DNA of 64,000 bases from Priapulus caudatus. Taxonomy: Eukaryota; Priapulida; Priapulimorpha; Priapulimorphida; Priapulidae. Shown here piece after piece: positions 25,571-37,288 of this stretch (its first letter is position 1; each line of letters opens with the position of its first letter). The stretch is taken from NCBI RefSeq assembly GCF_000485595.1, contig NW_014577660.1, forward strand, positions 47,570-111,569. The letters are read 5' to 3'. Both the position numbers and the translations under genes were made by a program. Under the pieces are notes generated by a model that did no database searches, was not told where the DNA came from, and was given only the letters and a program-made list of their open reading frames with translations.

Positions 25571-27220
25571 TCGGCTCGAAGGCTTCCCCTCTTCTCCATC
25601 TAGCTATTCTTCCCCGCTCGCTTCTCCACCATGAATTCTCCATTCTCCCCCCTCCTCTATGCTTCCACCAGTTTCCCTCCTGCCTTCTTCCTTCACCCTT
25701 CTCCCTTCTCCACCAGCTTTCTCCCCCCTCCTCCTCCACCGCTTCTCCCTTCTCTCCCCCTCCTCCTCACCAGCTCTCTTGCTCACCCTCCTCCTTCCTC
25801 CCCCTTCCTTACTCCACTCGATGAGTTGCCTTCTCCCCCTCCTCTTCTCCAGCAGCTTCTCCCCTTCCCTTCGGTCTACCACTGCTTCTCCCTTCTCCCT
25901 CCTCGCTGCCTTCTCCACCAGCTTTATCCCCCTCCTCCACAATCTTCTCCCTTCTCCCCGCTCCTCCGTTCCAGCCAGCCGTCCCTTCTCCCACCTCCTC
26001 ATTATCCCCTTCTCCCTTCTCCCCTCTCCTCCACCAGGCTCCTTTCTGCCCCCTTTCCCTTCCTCCCCTTCCTCCTTCTCCAGCCAGCATTCTCCCTCCT
26101 TCTCCCCCCCAGGCTTTCCTCCTCTACCCCTACCTCCAACACCTCTCTCCCTTCTCCCCTCCTCCTCCACGCTTCTCCCTTTCTTCCCCTCCTCCTCCAC
26201 CAGCTCCCCTCTCTCCCCTCTTTCTCCCCTTTCTCCTTCCTCCCACCAGTCTCGCTCCCCCTCCTTTCTTCTCCACCAGCTTCCTTCCCCTCCTCTTCTC
26301 TCACACGCTCTCTCCGTGCTTTCCCCCCTTTCTACTCCTCCTTCGCTTCGACCCCAGCTTTTTTCCCCTCCTCCACGCCACCTACCCCTTCTCCACGCCT
26401 TCCCTCCGTCCTCTATCCCTCTCTCTCCCTTCTCCCACCTCCTCCTCCACCAAGCTCCTTCTTCCCACTCCACTTATCCCCTTCTCCCTTTCATCGCCAG
26501 CTTCTCCCTCCTCCCTTCACCCCACGCGTTCCATCCCCTTCCTCCACCCACCTTCCTTCCCTTCTCGCCCTCCGCGCTACCTCCTTCTGCCATCGCCTTC
26601 TCCCTTCTCACCCCTCCCTCCCCTCCTCTCCCACCCCCACGCCCTCTCCTTCTCCTCCCTCCTCCCCCTCCTTCCCCTTATCTCCTTCTCCCCTCCTTCT
26701 TTCCACCAGCTTCTCCCTTCCTCTTTTCTTATCCACCTCCTTCCCCTTCTCTCCTTCTCCCACCGCTTCTCCCTTCTTCCCTTCTTTTATTCGCTACAGC
26801 TTCTCCCTTCTCCTTCTCCACCAGCTTCTCCCCTCCTCCTTCGGCACCACTTTCTCCCTTCTCCCCTTCCTTTTCTGCCACCGATTCTCCCTCCTTCTCC
26901 ACAAGCCTTCTCTCCCCGCCACCCACGTTCTCCCTTCTCCCTTTCCTTCTTCTCCGCAAGCTTCTCCCCTCCTCCTCACCACCGTCTTCCTTTCCTCCCC
27001 TCATCTCCACCAGTTCCTCCCTCCTCACCAGCTCTCTCCCACTCTCCTTCTCACACCTGCTTCTCCCTTCTCCCCTTCCTCATTCTCCATCCAGGCTTCT
27101 CCGCGCTTCTCTTCTTCAACCAGCTTCTCCCCTCCTTTCTCCACCACATTCTGCCCTTCTTCCCTTACTTTCATTTCTCCCCACGCTTCTTCCCATCCTC
27201 CTTCTCCACCATCAAATTGC
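25571..27220. repeat. Pyrimidine-rich minisatellite, CT strand
   Basis: The + strand is nearly all C and T, with the recurring phrase CCACCAGCTTCTCCC followed by TTCTCCCC and CTCCTCC. The unit is about 32-40 bp and irregular. It is the reverse complement of the purine-rich material just upstream, so the satellite changes strand near 25570. Open frames of over 500 codons rich in Ser, Pro, Leu and Phe cross it in two phases at once, as expected for a repeat and not for a gene. Confidence 0.85.
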
Positions 27221-27595
27221 TTAGTATATCCTATGCATTGGTATTGACACTTCCCACATACCGGTATTGGCAAAATATTGACAATACTGGTTTTGGTCGT
27301 ATTGCAATATATTGCCAAATTACGGTTTTTTTTTGAGGTCGCAATACTCACCCTAGTCAGTACTAGTACTAGTAAGTAACTAGTAACTGGTATAAACCAT
27401 CAGGGGCCCCTGTTGTCCAGAAACATCGTTAAAGCTTAATGATAAGTTATGATACGTATAACCACTTACGACTAATGCTATGGCAGGCTTTCAGATTTTG
27501 AAATAGTTACAGTCGATGGACTCACTAATGCACTCCTAGGACCACCATAGGGGGTTCTTTTCACGCTCTATTGACTCACACCCTCTATAGAGCAT

Positions 27596-27715
27596 CGCAT
27601 GGAGAGCTCCACTAAAAAATCACACCCCTTAAGAGCATGATGGAGAGCTCCACTACAAAATCACACCTGTTAAAAGGGATGATGGAGAGGCCTCCTTTGG
27701 AGGGCCTCTCCGATC
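27596..27715. repeat. ~41-bp tandem repeat
   Basis: GGAGAGCTCCACTA followed by AAAATCACACC occurs at 27601 and 27642, with a third, shortened unit near 27684. The last unit runs into a palindrome, GGAGAGGCCTCC opposite GGAGGGCCTCTCC. No gene is visible nearby. Confidence 0.6.
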
Positions 27716-28304
27716 ATAGCCTCTTGGGTTGTGATGATGTGATCCATGAGCGCAGAGTCACTCAGTGCTAAGTGAAATCCAAACGAAAATTTGGGATGTC
27801 ATGTTCAACTCTTTACTGATTTATCATTCATCTTCACGTTCATTCATTTCCAATGGCTTCGTCATGGGATTACATTCGCTTTTCATCAACAACCAACATA
27901 GCACACAGATTATAAAAGAGGTGATCGGGATGTAAAAATAAACTTTGTTTTATTATTTTGATTTTCCATCCGTAGAGATTCTAATCCACTGACCTGCATA
28001 TTTCAGCACAAAGATATCATCACAAATCCGATTTTCAACCAAAACTAGCCCAAGACCAGTTTACCTTGTCACGTAGTCAGCACGTAGTGTAGCCCCTCCA
28101 GCCTTCACCGCACTGTTTTCACGTCGGCAGAAACCACTTGTCTCGCCACGTTATCAGGTAGAAAACGGAGCGCGATGGTAACTTGTGACGCCGCTATCAC
28201 CGTATTAGGTACCTGGTATTTGGATGATGTTGTTTAGTTGTATTTATATACGTAATATATAACCAGATGTAGTAATCCAGAGCCTGTACCTCTGCCATAT
28301 CCTT

Positions 28305-28649
28305 TCAGTTACTTACACACCACCAAATTGCTTGGCTGTGTGCTAACCCTTTTTGTACCCTCCTACAGTCTTTTGACGAACTCCACCCTGCTCGAGCCGC
28401 GTGGACTTTTGCAAGCATCAAGTAGACATCGACTTTTGCCCTGTCGCCCCGCGTATTTTTCAAAGCCCAGCCTTTTATCGCCCTAGGGGCTAGCTGATGA
28501 TGTCCCTGCGTCACCCCAGGCTGCACCTCATCTTTGAGTCCGACCGGTGCGGGTGCCGAGCGTTCCTGAGCGCGATCGCGCCCGTTAACAAATGAAAGCC
28601 TGGCTAATGTTGCGAGGTCACTCAGCGTTGAGCAGAAACAGCCTCGCAA
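28305..28649 (-). other. Unassigned GC-richer open frame, 114 codons
   Basis: An ATG-initiated frame in a locally GC-richer island within AT-rich surroundings. The predicted product has no motif I recognise, no signal peptide and no membrane segment. No splice partner was found. It could be a fragment of a mobile element, an isolated exon or chance; I do not assign a function. Confidence 0.2.
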
Positions 28650-29284
28650 GCGTACTCTAGGACAAACTTACTGATAACAGGAACTTATCCCAGAGCCTGC
28701 TGATTGGATGGAATCAAATCAACAAAATTCAAATTGATTACAATTATTTGTACATTCACAGTAATTTATGCATATTATTGATGGCGTAACACATATACAT
28801 AATGTATATTCTCATTGAAAACGACGTGGTCATGAATTAATTCTGCCAACAAGACTCATTCTCCACTCACTGATAAACACGCCCGCCTCACGAGAGTGAC
28901 GCGTAGCGCAAGCGTGGAACACTGGTAGTACATGCGAGAACAAACTGCCATACCGCCATTTGTAAATGTATTGGTTTATTGTTTATAATTGATGCTGGTA
29001 GATAATTATGATTTTGACGTGTTTCTTCAAGAAAAACACCTTTTATTCATTATTATAAAATATAATATCACTTATAATGTAATTCGTAGTGTAAATGTCG
29101 TTATTTTTCAACTTTATACATTAAAGTTCGAGAGGGTTGCTGAGCTCTCGTCAATGTTATGAGGATAATTTCGCGAAGATTTTTCGTTCTCGTACCTTAC
29201 GATGTTTTCTGTCAACGGTTTACGAGTGGAAGTTAATAGGATAAGACTAATGTTGCGACTAATTTTTGTTTCTGACACGAGTGC

Positions 29285-30282
29285 CAGGTTTAGCGGTCGG
29301 TAAATTAACTTGCAAATCGCCACCGCCGCACGATGGCGTACGCGGTCGCGCGCGCGGTGTGAGGGAGGAAGGGCATGAAGGGAAACGCTGGTGGAGAAGG
29401 AAGAGGGAGACGAGCTGGTGGAGGAGAGGGGGAGAAGGGACCTGGTGGAAGGGAGGGGGGAAAGGAGAAGGCTGGTTGAGAAGGAGGAGGGGGAGACAGC
29501 TGGTGTCCGAGAATGAGGAAGACGGGAATGGAGGGAGATGCTGGTGCGGAGGAGGAGAGGGTGAGAAGGGTGGTGGAGGAGGGGGAGAAGCTGGCTGGAG
29601 AAGGAAGAAGCTGGTGTGAGAAGGGAGGGTGGTTGTGTGGAGGAGGAAGGGGAGAAGGGAGCAAGGTGGTGGAGGAGGGGGAGATCGCAGGATGCTGGCA
29701 AGGAGGAGGGGTAGAAGCTGGTGGAGGAAGGGATGGAAGGGGAGAAGGAGAAGCTGGTGGAAGGAGGAAGGGAGAAGGCTAGAGGTGGTGTGGAGGGAGC
29801 GAGGAGAGGAGAGAGGAGGAGGAGAAGCTGGTGGAGAAGGAGGCGGGGGAGAGCTGGTTCTCCTCTCTCCCCTAATTCTTCCTTCTCCACCACCTTCTCC
29901 CTTCTCCCCTTCCTCCTCCACCAGCGTCTCTCTTCTCCACCAGTTCTCCCTTCTCCCTTCCTCATTTTCACAGTTTCTCCCTTCTCCCTTCCTCCATTCT
30001 TCCACCAGCTTCTCCCCCTCCTCTTCTCCACCAGCTTCTCCCTTCTCCCCTTTCTCATTCTTCACTAGCTTATCCCTACTCCACCTACTAGTACTACTCT
30101 AAACTTTCTCCTCCCTCCCCCTCCCTTCCCCCTCCTCTTCCCTACACTGCTCCTTCGCTACCCTGTACCAGAACTACAAGAGTGCTGACGATGTTCCACT
30201 GATACGCCCGAAACGCCGATAGACCGCGTATCGCCATCTGGCGGTGGCGTTTGCAAGTTAATTTACGACGCTAAACCTGATG
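29285..30282. repeat. 1-kb palindrome enclosing an inverted purine/pyrimidine minisatellite
   Basis: The ends, about 29285-29350 and 30220-30282, are reverse complements over about 60 bp with small differences; both include AACTTGCAAATCGCCACCG or a near complement. Inside, 29370-29860 is purine-rich with the phrase GCTGGTGGAGAAGG, and 29861-30160 is its pyrimidine-rich complement. The whole is a foldback structure whose arms differ mainly by short insertions and deletions. Confidence 0.8.
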
Positions 30283-30394
30283 TTTACCCTAGTAACTAAT
30301 ACTAGCTACTAATTACTAGTTAGTACTAGTACTATTATTGTGTACACGATAGTCAACACCTACGCCGGGCACAGCCTGCGGCTGTTGTGTGGTG

Positions 30395-30590
30395 AACGTT
30401 TCAATAATGAAATGATGGTAAATAAACACGAAATGTATTAACTACCAAAGTCTTTTTAATAATGTTTCTCTACTCACTTGGTCACTTTTGCCTGTTGTTA
30501 TCGCTGTTATTTTCTCTTGTTATTTTCTCTGTTAGATAATTTCCTGTAAATACCGTTCAAATGCTCCTCTTCAACACACGTCACAAGTAG
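30395..30590 (-). repeat. Foldback-family terminal repeat, copy 2
   Basis: Shows CGTTTCAATAATG, GGTAAATAAACACGAAATG and CAACACACG in the - orientation, matching the other copies of this family. The outer AAGTGCCTGTG end is missing or altered. Confidence 0.7.
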
Positions 30591-31226
30591 GCCTACAACG
30601 CACGCACGCCACTACCACTGGCACTGTGCACAAACAACAAAATTATAATCTATAGAGCAGGTGGAATGCGTGACCGAAAATTTCGTACGATGCTCGCTTC
30701 GTTTCACACTAACGCAGCACAAATACAGCAACAACAGCCTCATTTCGTAATTTATGCGTAGCTAAATGTTCACTTGCTTGAATTGTAACTGACAACTGCT
30801 ATTTGGTACTGCCTCATTTACCCATAGATATCTCGTGAATTTCTGCAGAAAACTCCCACTCCGCCAAAATGTAAATAGGAGGAAGTGCCTATTTATACAT
30901 GAATAATGGCGGCACATTGCATGCCGGGATGAAGTGCTGCCTTCCTCTGAGCTCCATTTCGAGGCCCGCCGAGCTAGCATAGTGCGTGTGGGAATGACGT
31001 CACACACACGACTACGTTCATTGGCCAAAACAATCGTGTAGTGCGGTTAGAGAGTTTCTGATGATATACGGGCACTTTTGTTATAGTTTGACGGGTATGC
31101 CAGGGCGCGACAAACCTGCTTGCCCTGGGCAACCAAAATTCGCCCCAGGCAAGTAACTTGAAATTGCACTTGCCCGTTCGGGCAAGCAATTTTTTTCCAT
31201 TGAATGTCTAGACATAATGATATTTT

Positions 31227-31574
31227 CAGGGGTAGAAATTAACTTTTTAACACGGGAGTCCAACGGATTCCCTACCCTCAAAAAGAGCGAGTCCGCAGCA
31301 AAATGAGAGTCTGTAGTCTGAGGTTCAAAATTAATGATATTAACAGTAACGCATGTGCTTATTTTTATGATTCATGCGGTTGCACGTCTGCCAAATTTTC
31401 TTTGGACATGAGCTGAAAAATACGGTAATTCCGCCAGGCTGTACTCTGGAACGAACTAATTAGTATGTCAGAATTTTCAGGGAGTCACACGGACTCCTGC
31501 ATATGTCAAATCAGGATGTCCGACAGTAAATCGGGGAGTATTTGACTCCGGACTCCTGTTAATTTTGCACCTTG
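31227..31574. mobile_element. Small hAT-like MITE
   Basis: The ends are CAGGGGTAGAAATTAAC (31227) and GTTAATTTTGCACCTTG (ending 31574), inverted repeats with four mismatches over 17 bp. A second inverted motif GGAGTCC/GGACTCC lies just inside. The 348-bp element has no coding capacity. Assignment to hAT rests only on the CAGGGG-type end. Confidence 0.5.
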
Positions 31575-31980
31575 TATTTTTCTGTTTCAACCAATCCCTT
31601 GCATTGTTTTGCACAGACACAACATCGTGCTGCCTTGCTGCAACAAGATTTGAATGAAAAAAAAACAATGCGAATGAAACAATCGGTGGATACAGTGATA
31701 TACACAACATGCACACATCAACATGTAAACCCGGCCCCCAGGCCAGGCATGGTCATTACATGATCAGCGTAAATCTCAAACCTCAAATGTTTGCCCCTCT
31801 ACTGTAATACCTGTGAACGAGGATTTTCTTTGCTGAAGTACACAAAAACAGATACACTGTATACTGTGCTGTCAGTCTATTATATCTGCATGCATGCACC
31901 GCTATATTCTCTGTGCTTAACGATCCAGCCCCAAATAAACCTCATATTTTATTAATTTATTGGGAGTGTGGTGGGTTTTT

Positions 31981-32850
31981 GATGAGCTATTCATTTCCAT
32001 GGGTCGTCGTCCGTCCGTCCGTCCGTCAACATTTGGCTTTGGTCAACGATAACTCAGGAACAGTTTGACCCACATGTTTGAAATTGGTTATAGTTGTTAC
32101 TGCTGTGCTCCCATATTAAACGTCCTATCTTGGAGCACGCCAGTCGGCGTACTTTCGAGCCACGGCGATTTTTTGGCAAAAAAGGGATTTGCCATTAGTC
32201 AGATCAGGTTAAACGGATTTTGCTCATTTTTGGTATGTAAATGAATAAGGGCTAGAGGTTTTGATATTAAAAAAAATATGCAAATTAGGTAGGGTTTGGC
32301 AATTATATAGCATATAACGCAGATAACAAACAGTCTGTGGTGTGACACTCGTCTGGTTCGTTTTACAAGATTTCATTGACAATATCTGGGATGTATTCAC
32401 ATAGATTTATTGTGAATTAAAACCAAGTATAAGAAACAAAACGTACAATGCGGTCGCATCATTACTCTGGTCCTCTTCAGGGGTGAACCCCTGGCGCCAT
32501 CTAGTATGGGCAATATTGATATAATAAAACAATACATTACAATATCTTTAATGCAAAATTGGTATTTCCTCTCCACCCTGCCGATAAAACGTCTATATTA
32601 GAGTAAAGTTTTACAAAACATGTCGGAACGCAGCATAACCTATTTATTTTGAACGCCATCGTTACAAAGCGGGTATAGCGCCATCTACCGTCACAAATTG
32701 TGATTCATTTTGGTTTATAAATTATTATTGCGATATACAAATGGCAATCGTTTCTATAATGTACGTCGATGGTTGCTCAATTAAAACCGACTTCTTCTCA
32801 CTCACTCATTTGTGTCCTTTTTTTGTGGTGAGCTACAGTGTCATTGACAC
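31981..32850 (+). repeat. Hairpin-ended dispersed repeat, family A copy 3
   Basis: A subfamily 1 copy whose 5' hairpin is truncated; it begins at GATGAGCTATTC and runs through GTCGTCCGTCCGTCC. It carries a 151-bp insertion (32388-32538) bounded by the 9-bp direct repeat ACAATATCT. A foldback-family terminal repeat begins immediately after its 3' end. Confidence 0.85.
32379..32547 (-). mobile_element. Short retroelement-like insertion with 9-bp target-site duplication
   Basis: Bases 32388-32538 interrupt a family A copy. ACAATATCT lies on both sides (32379-32387 and 32539-32547). The paralogous copy at 44922-45803 has the uninterrupted site at 45372-45380, so it shows the empty state. Read on the - strand, the insert contains CCCCTGAAGAGGACCAG and an AT-rich tail. 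The duplication fits copy-and-paste insertion; the parent family is unknown. Confidence 0.75.
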
Positions 32851-32854
32851 TCAT

Positions 32855-33230
32855 TGTTTGCGCACAGAGGCGAGCGTGCGGTGTACTTGTATGTTGCAGA
32901 GGAGTATTTGAATGGAATTTACAGGACGTTATCGGTAATAATAGGCGAAAGTGAGTAGAGAAACATTAAGACTTTGGTAGTAAATACATTTTGTTTATTT
33001 TTTTTATTATTATTGAAACGTTCCAAGTGCCTGTGCCTACAGCCAAGTAATTGTGCCATTTCAGTAAGAAAATTATGGTAAATAAACAAGTTGAATTCAC
33101 TTAATCACTACCAAAGTTCTAATGTTTATATTTTCTATCGAATAATATTATTATATTATAATCGTTTAATATTATTTGAAATAATTCTGAATGCTCCTCT
33201 GCAACACACTCACACAGGGACAAATCTGTG
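32855..33230. repeat. Foldback-family pair, copies 3 and 4, tail to tail
   Basis: The + oriented copy, about 32855-33034, ends GTTCCAAGTGCCTGTG. The - oriented, more diverged copy, about 33060-33230, faces it. Together they form a large imperfect hairpin about 470 bp upstream of the NDUFA10 start codon. Confidence 0.7.
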
Positions 33231-33704
33231 CTCAAACTCACAGAAAGATCAAGAAAGTGGGAAACTATGAGTTTCAAATCAGACAATGTTTGCTTCAGTT
33301 CACTATCACAGAACAAACACATAACTACCTTTACATTGGCATCTGAGACTTGTAGTGGGAACGATTAACTGGCTCAATTTATCACCTTTCCACCTCAGTG
33401 TAATTTAATTTGTCCATTTAAACCAATAAAATCCTGCTAAAAACTGCTGCACTGCAATGTAAAGAAGAGTAACTGCCCATTTATTTTCCGAAAGTTCTTG
33501 TCGGCACTATTCACTTGTGTGACCAATGAACGTAGTTGTGTATGTAACAACCTGCCCAGATCACCCCTGGCAATCACAATTGTCACATTTAAAATTATAG
33601 CAGGCAAATAATTTTGTTTGTATTCCTTGCAGGTTGCATATATATACATTGCGTAACAAGTTAAGTGCATGGGAGTGTAGAAAGAAAAACACCCAAAGGT
33701 AACC

Positions 33705-35599
33705 ATGGCATGGGCAGTGGGACGTGGGTTTATTGCAAAAGTACCCGGACTTGTTGGAATAGGAACTACAGGAAAGCTACCATGTTTCCAGGTAATAATA
33801 TATGTTATAACATACGTGATATTTTTGTCTGCAAGTTCAATTATGGGCATGTAGTGATGGCATAGTGATAAGCACTTGAAAATGGGGGCTGAATGGTCTG
33901 GGACACCTTGGGCACTTCTGTGTTGTCTTGTGTTGAGGGTGTGTTTTGTGATTGAGGCACTAATATCCTGATATCCTGGTTAGCTTCAATCTAAACCAGC
34001 TATACAGAGTTTTAATTCCTACATCAGGAGGTTGGGGATAAGGTATCACAAAATTTTATATTTGTGTTCAGGCCTCTATGTAAAAGCCATGTTAAAATTC
34101 TACACTGCCGCTGGTGTGAAAATACACCTAACTTGCAGGTGAGGGCTTGCTTGATTTATTCAATCTCCTTCAATCAATCTTTGCATACCAATTTCACAGG
34201 CAGTGACACAGATAGCTCCTATCACGGGAAAGCACATACGAATACCGAATCCAGACAAGCCGGCACCCTACCCGTACGAGGACGTCAAGTACAACTTTAT
34301 GCGGTCAATTTTCGACAAGACGACGAGCCGCTTTGACGAGAACACCAAGGTCATCGTCGTCGACGGCAACATCTGCGCGGGCAAGTCGACGCTCGCGAAA
34401 AACCTCGCGAAGGAGCTCGACTTTCACTTCGTACCCGAGGCGACGATCGACGACTTCTACATCAACTCGTACGGCAAGGACTTCCGCGACGCCGACCCGG
34501 ACCTGCCGCCGAGCGTCCGCAGCTTTGAGCTGAAGGACTTCTACGTGAACCCGAATGACCCGCGTGCGTCCAACTTCCAGATCATGATGTACTGGCTGCG
34601 CGTGAACCAGGCGTGCGACGCGCTGCTGCATCTGCTCAGCACCGGCCAGGGCGTCGTCATGGACCGATCGGCGTGGAGTGACTTTGTCTTTGTTGACACA
34701 ATGACGCAGCTCGGCTACATGACGCGCGAGTGCCGCCGCTGCTACAACGAGATCAAGGATGTGACGATCTGCGAGCTGCTGAAGCCTCACCTCGTCGTCT
34801 ACCTCGACGTGCCGACGAACTTGCTCGTCGACCGCATCAAGAAGCGCAACGTCGCCTACGAGGTGCAGAGCGACAAGGTGCTCAACGCCACCTACCTGCA
34901 GACGCTCGAGAACGTATACAAGCAGCAGTTTCTGCCACTGATGAACAAGAGCAGCGACCTTCTCATCTACGACTGGGCGGAGTTCGGCGACGCGGAGATG
35001 GTAGGTTACTGAATTCGTAACAAACTGCTTGCTATTCAACAGAACCTCTCAGCGCGCCGCTTTCAGCTTACTTTTGCGTTTTTGTTTTTTTAATTGTAAA
35101 ATAATTGTCACAATTGGCACATTTAAAAAAATACTCTTTAGCGCATACCTTTATATCTACATCCTAATTTACAGTAACGTTCAATTTTTTCAGTATTAGT
35201 GCATTCCGTCTTCGTAATCATTTCTGTATCACTGAATCTAAACAGTGCACATGTTCTGCTTAATTTTTTATCATTCTCATAAGTGTCCTATATTTACATG
35301 ACAAGGTGGTTGAGGACATAGAGCGTGTGGACTTGGACAGCCGCCAAAAACTGAAAGAGAAGTTCACCGACTGGGACGTCAAAAACGACTGGGAGTGGGC
35401 GAACATACGCAAGAAGTACGCGCACAAGGAAGTGATCTTGAAGCTGTTCAAGCTACCACTGCTGCATGCTCCCGAAATGATGCTGGATGCAGAGGATGCG
35501 AAAGCCTTAGTTACAGCTTATTCCAGGTTCCCCGGAAACAGGTTTCAGAAAGGTTACAATCCCGATATGGGTGATAAAGGCCTACTCTTTAAATCTTAA
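33705..35599 (+). CDS. NDUFA10: NDUFA10, complex I 42-kDa subunit, complete, 3 exons
   Basis: Exons 33705-33791, 34200-35000 and 35306-35599 join in phase 0 and give 393 residues. The start sits in a strong context (AACCATGG). The N-terminal 29 residues are basic and hydrophobic, as expected of a mitochondrial presequence. The deoxynucleoside-kinase fold is clear: P-loop GNICAGKST (85-93), then DPRASNFQIMMYWLR, STGQGVVMDRSAWSDFVF, ELLKPHLVVYLDVP and NATYLQTLENVYKQQFLP. The last exon begins VVEDIERVD and ends GYNPDMGDKGLLFKS. NDUFA10 is an accessory matrix-side subunit of NADH dehydrogenase. The protein looks more like the insect form (INSYGKDF, LPPSVRSF) than the vertebrate one. The middle exon is markedly GC-rich with C/G third positions, unlike the surrounding AT-rich DNA. 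Confidence 0.95.
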
Positions 35600-37288
35600 A
35601 GTGAACTGTTATAGATGTTATTGCTAGTTAGTTTAAGCTTCTAGAAAATCACTTGCTGGTGGCTGTTGAATTAATCGTTGTTGCTGATCAAACTATTGTT
35701 TTAGTTGTGACCTACTTACCAGACTGTTAAGATGACGTGCATTTGTTAGTACCACATTGCATTGTTGATAGATCGCTTAATTTATTGTGCCAGTTCTTAC
35801 ATTTTAGAAGTGATGTTTGCTGCAGATTACTGACCTAGTAAATGTACAGTCATAAGATTTAAAATCTTATGTTTAACATCGAGGATATGTTCAGTTTGGA
35901 TGCGGAATCATATTCAACGAATTTTGGATGCAGGATCTTGGTGAAGCCTTTATGATTAGGAGTTTCCTAGAACCTATATTCTTTTCAAATTAGCACAGTT
36001 TCCATGTAACTGTTTGTAATTAGTCACCAGCAGTATTTCTAGTGCTTGAGAAAATGAAAAATGCAGTTTTCAGATCTTCACAGTTCTTCTGTGGAATTAC
36101 TTCTGCACTGCGCTAAAAAATGCTGACAGTATTCCTGCTTTTAGTCTTGTTTATGTTTGTGTGGCAATTGAATTACATAAACAGACTTCATTATCATAGT
36201 TACACTTATACAAAAACAGTCTACAAACTACATATTGTAAACTTTTTTAAACATATTGAGAAATTTTTTAACAAGCAATGTTGCAAAAATATTTTTGTCA
36301 TAAACTGTAAAGTCGTATACATCTCGTACATTAACAATAAGCATCAGCCAACAAGTATACTAGTCACTATACATACATTTTCAATAATACATTAATTTCA
36401 TGAAACAACTTATAAGATATATTATATATATATAATATTATATACTTTTGCATAAACTGTACGAAGGTATATGCAGCGAGTTCATGAAAATTTAGCCCCA
36501 TACTTTGGCTTGTACGCCGTGTATTTGTCCTGTAGCTTGTAGCTGCTTCAGTGTAGAATATGGTTATGTAATCTGCACTGTTGGCCAAAGCTGGAATAAC
36601 TACCACCTGTCATTTAGAAGTATATATAACCTTGCTGCCAAATTCATATTAGTTTTAAAATTTCAAGAACATTTATCTTACAAACCATTGTTTATCAGCA
36701 GCCCATCTAGAATTTGGTTTACAGACTGTGACTGTGACTGTGTTGTGTATATCTATGGTTTAGCAAAGAAACATCCTGTATGTTCTAATACAAGTGACCA
36801 GCAGAGCAAGCATATGGCCCAGCATCAGTAACAAGGAGTGAATTTGGACGAACTAATACTAAATTGGCTGTAAGATTATAGTTATAAATAACACAATGAG
36901 GCAGATGTTCTAGTTTGGTGTTATATGGCCATGTTATAACGTTGACATGAAGCTTTTCAGGCCTCATCTATCCTGATACTTTTACTTATCAGTCTTTCAA
37001 AACAATATTTACTAAAACCACTGTATATGTATGAGTTACAGTTTCTTCATTGGTAATAATGGTAAGCATTATAAAATTACCACATGTATAATGGTACACG
37101 TCTACAGTCAGCAAATATGAATCATACCACACATAGATTACATGGGGAGTAAACGGTTACCGTTTGACCATTTTGATGGCTCAATATCACTTTCATCCCT
37201 AAAATGGCTGACAAATTTCAGAGATTGTTCTTATGGAAGCCAGTCTATTCTTGGAGAAACCAGCCTATTTTGTAGCATTATAAGGAAA
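35600..37288. other. Intergenic, 3' ends of convergent genes
   Basis: AT-rich sequence with a short palindromic TA tract near 36420-36440. It presumably contains the 3' untranslated regions of NDUFA10 and of the small - strand membrane-protein gene. Nothing else is evident. Confidence 0.6.

Noticed and set aside
25604-27247. Open frames of 289 to 538 codons, rich in Ser/Pro/Leu or Gly/Glu/Arg
   Set aside because: Two phases on one strand and one on the other are open at once across a pyrimidine-rich minisatellite. The absence of stops follows from base composition, and no domain is visible.
29114-30102. Long low-complexity frames on both strands
   Set aside because: They cross the inverted minisatellite palindrome; the composition switches mid-frame exactly where the repeat changes strand.
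34073-34139. Possible extra NDUFA10 exon between exons 1 and 2
   Set aside because: It has AG/GT borders, but its 67 bases break the frame in one reading and contain a stop in another, whereas exons 1 and 2 join cleanly without it.
34305-35039. 244-codon frame antisense to NDUFA10
   Set aside because: It is a shadow of a GC-rich exon with C/G third positions; no motif or splice support.
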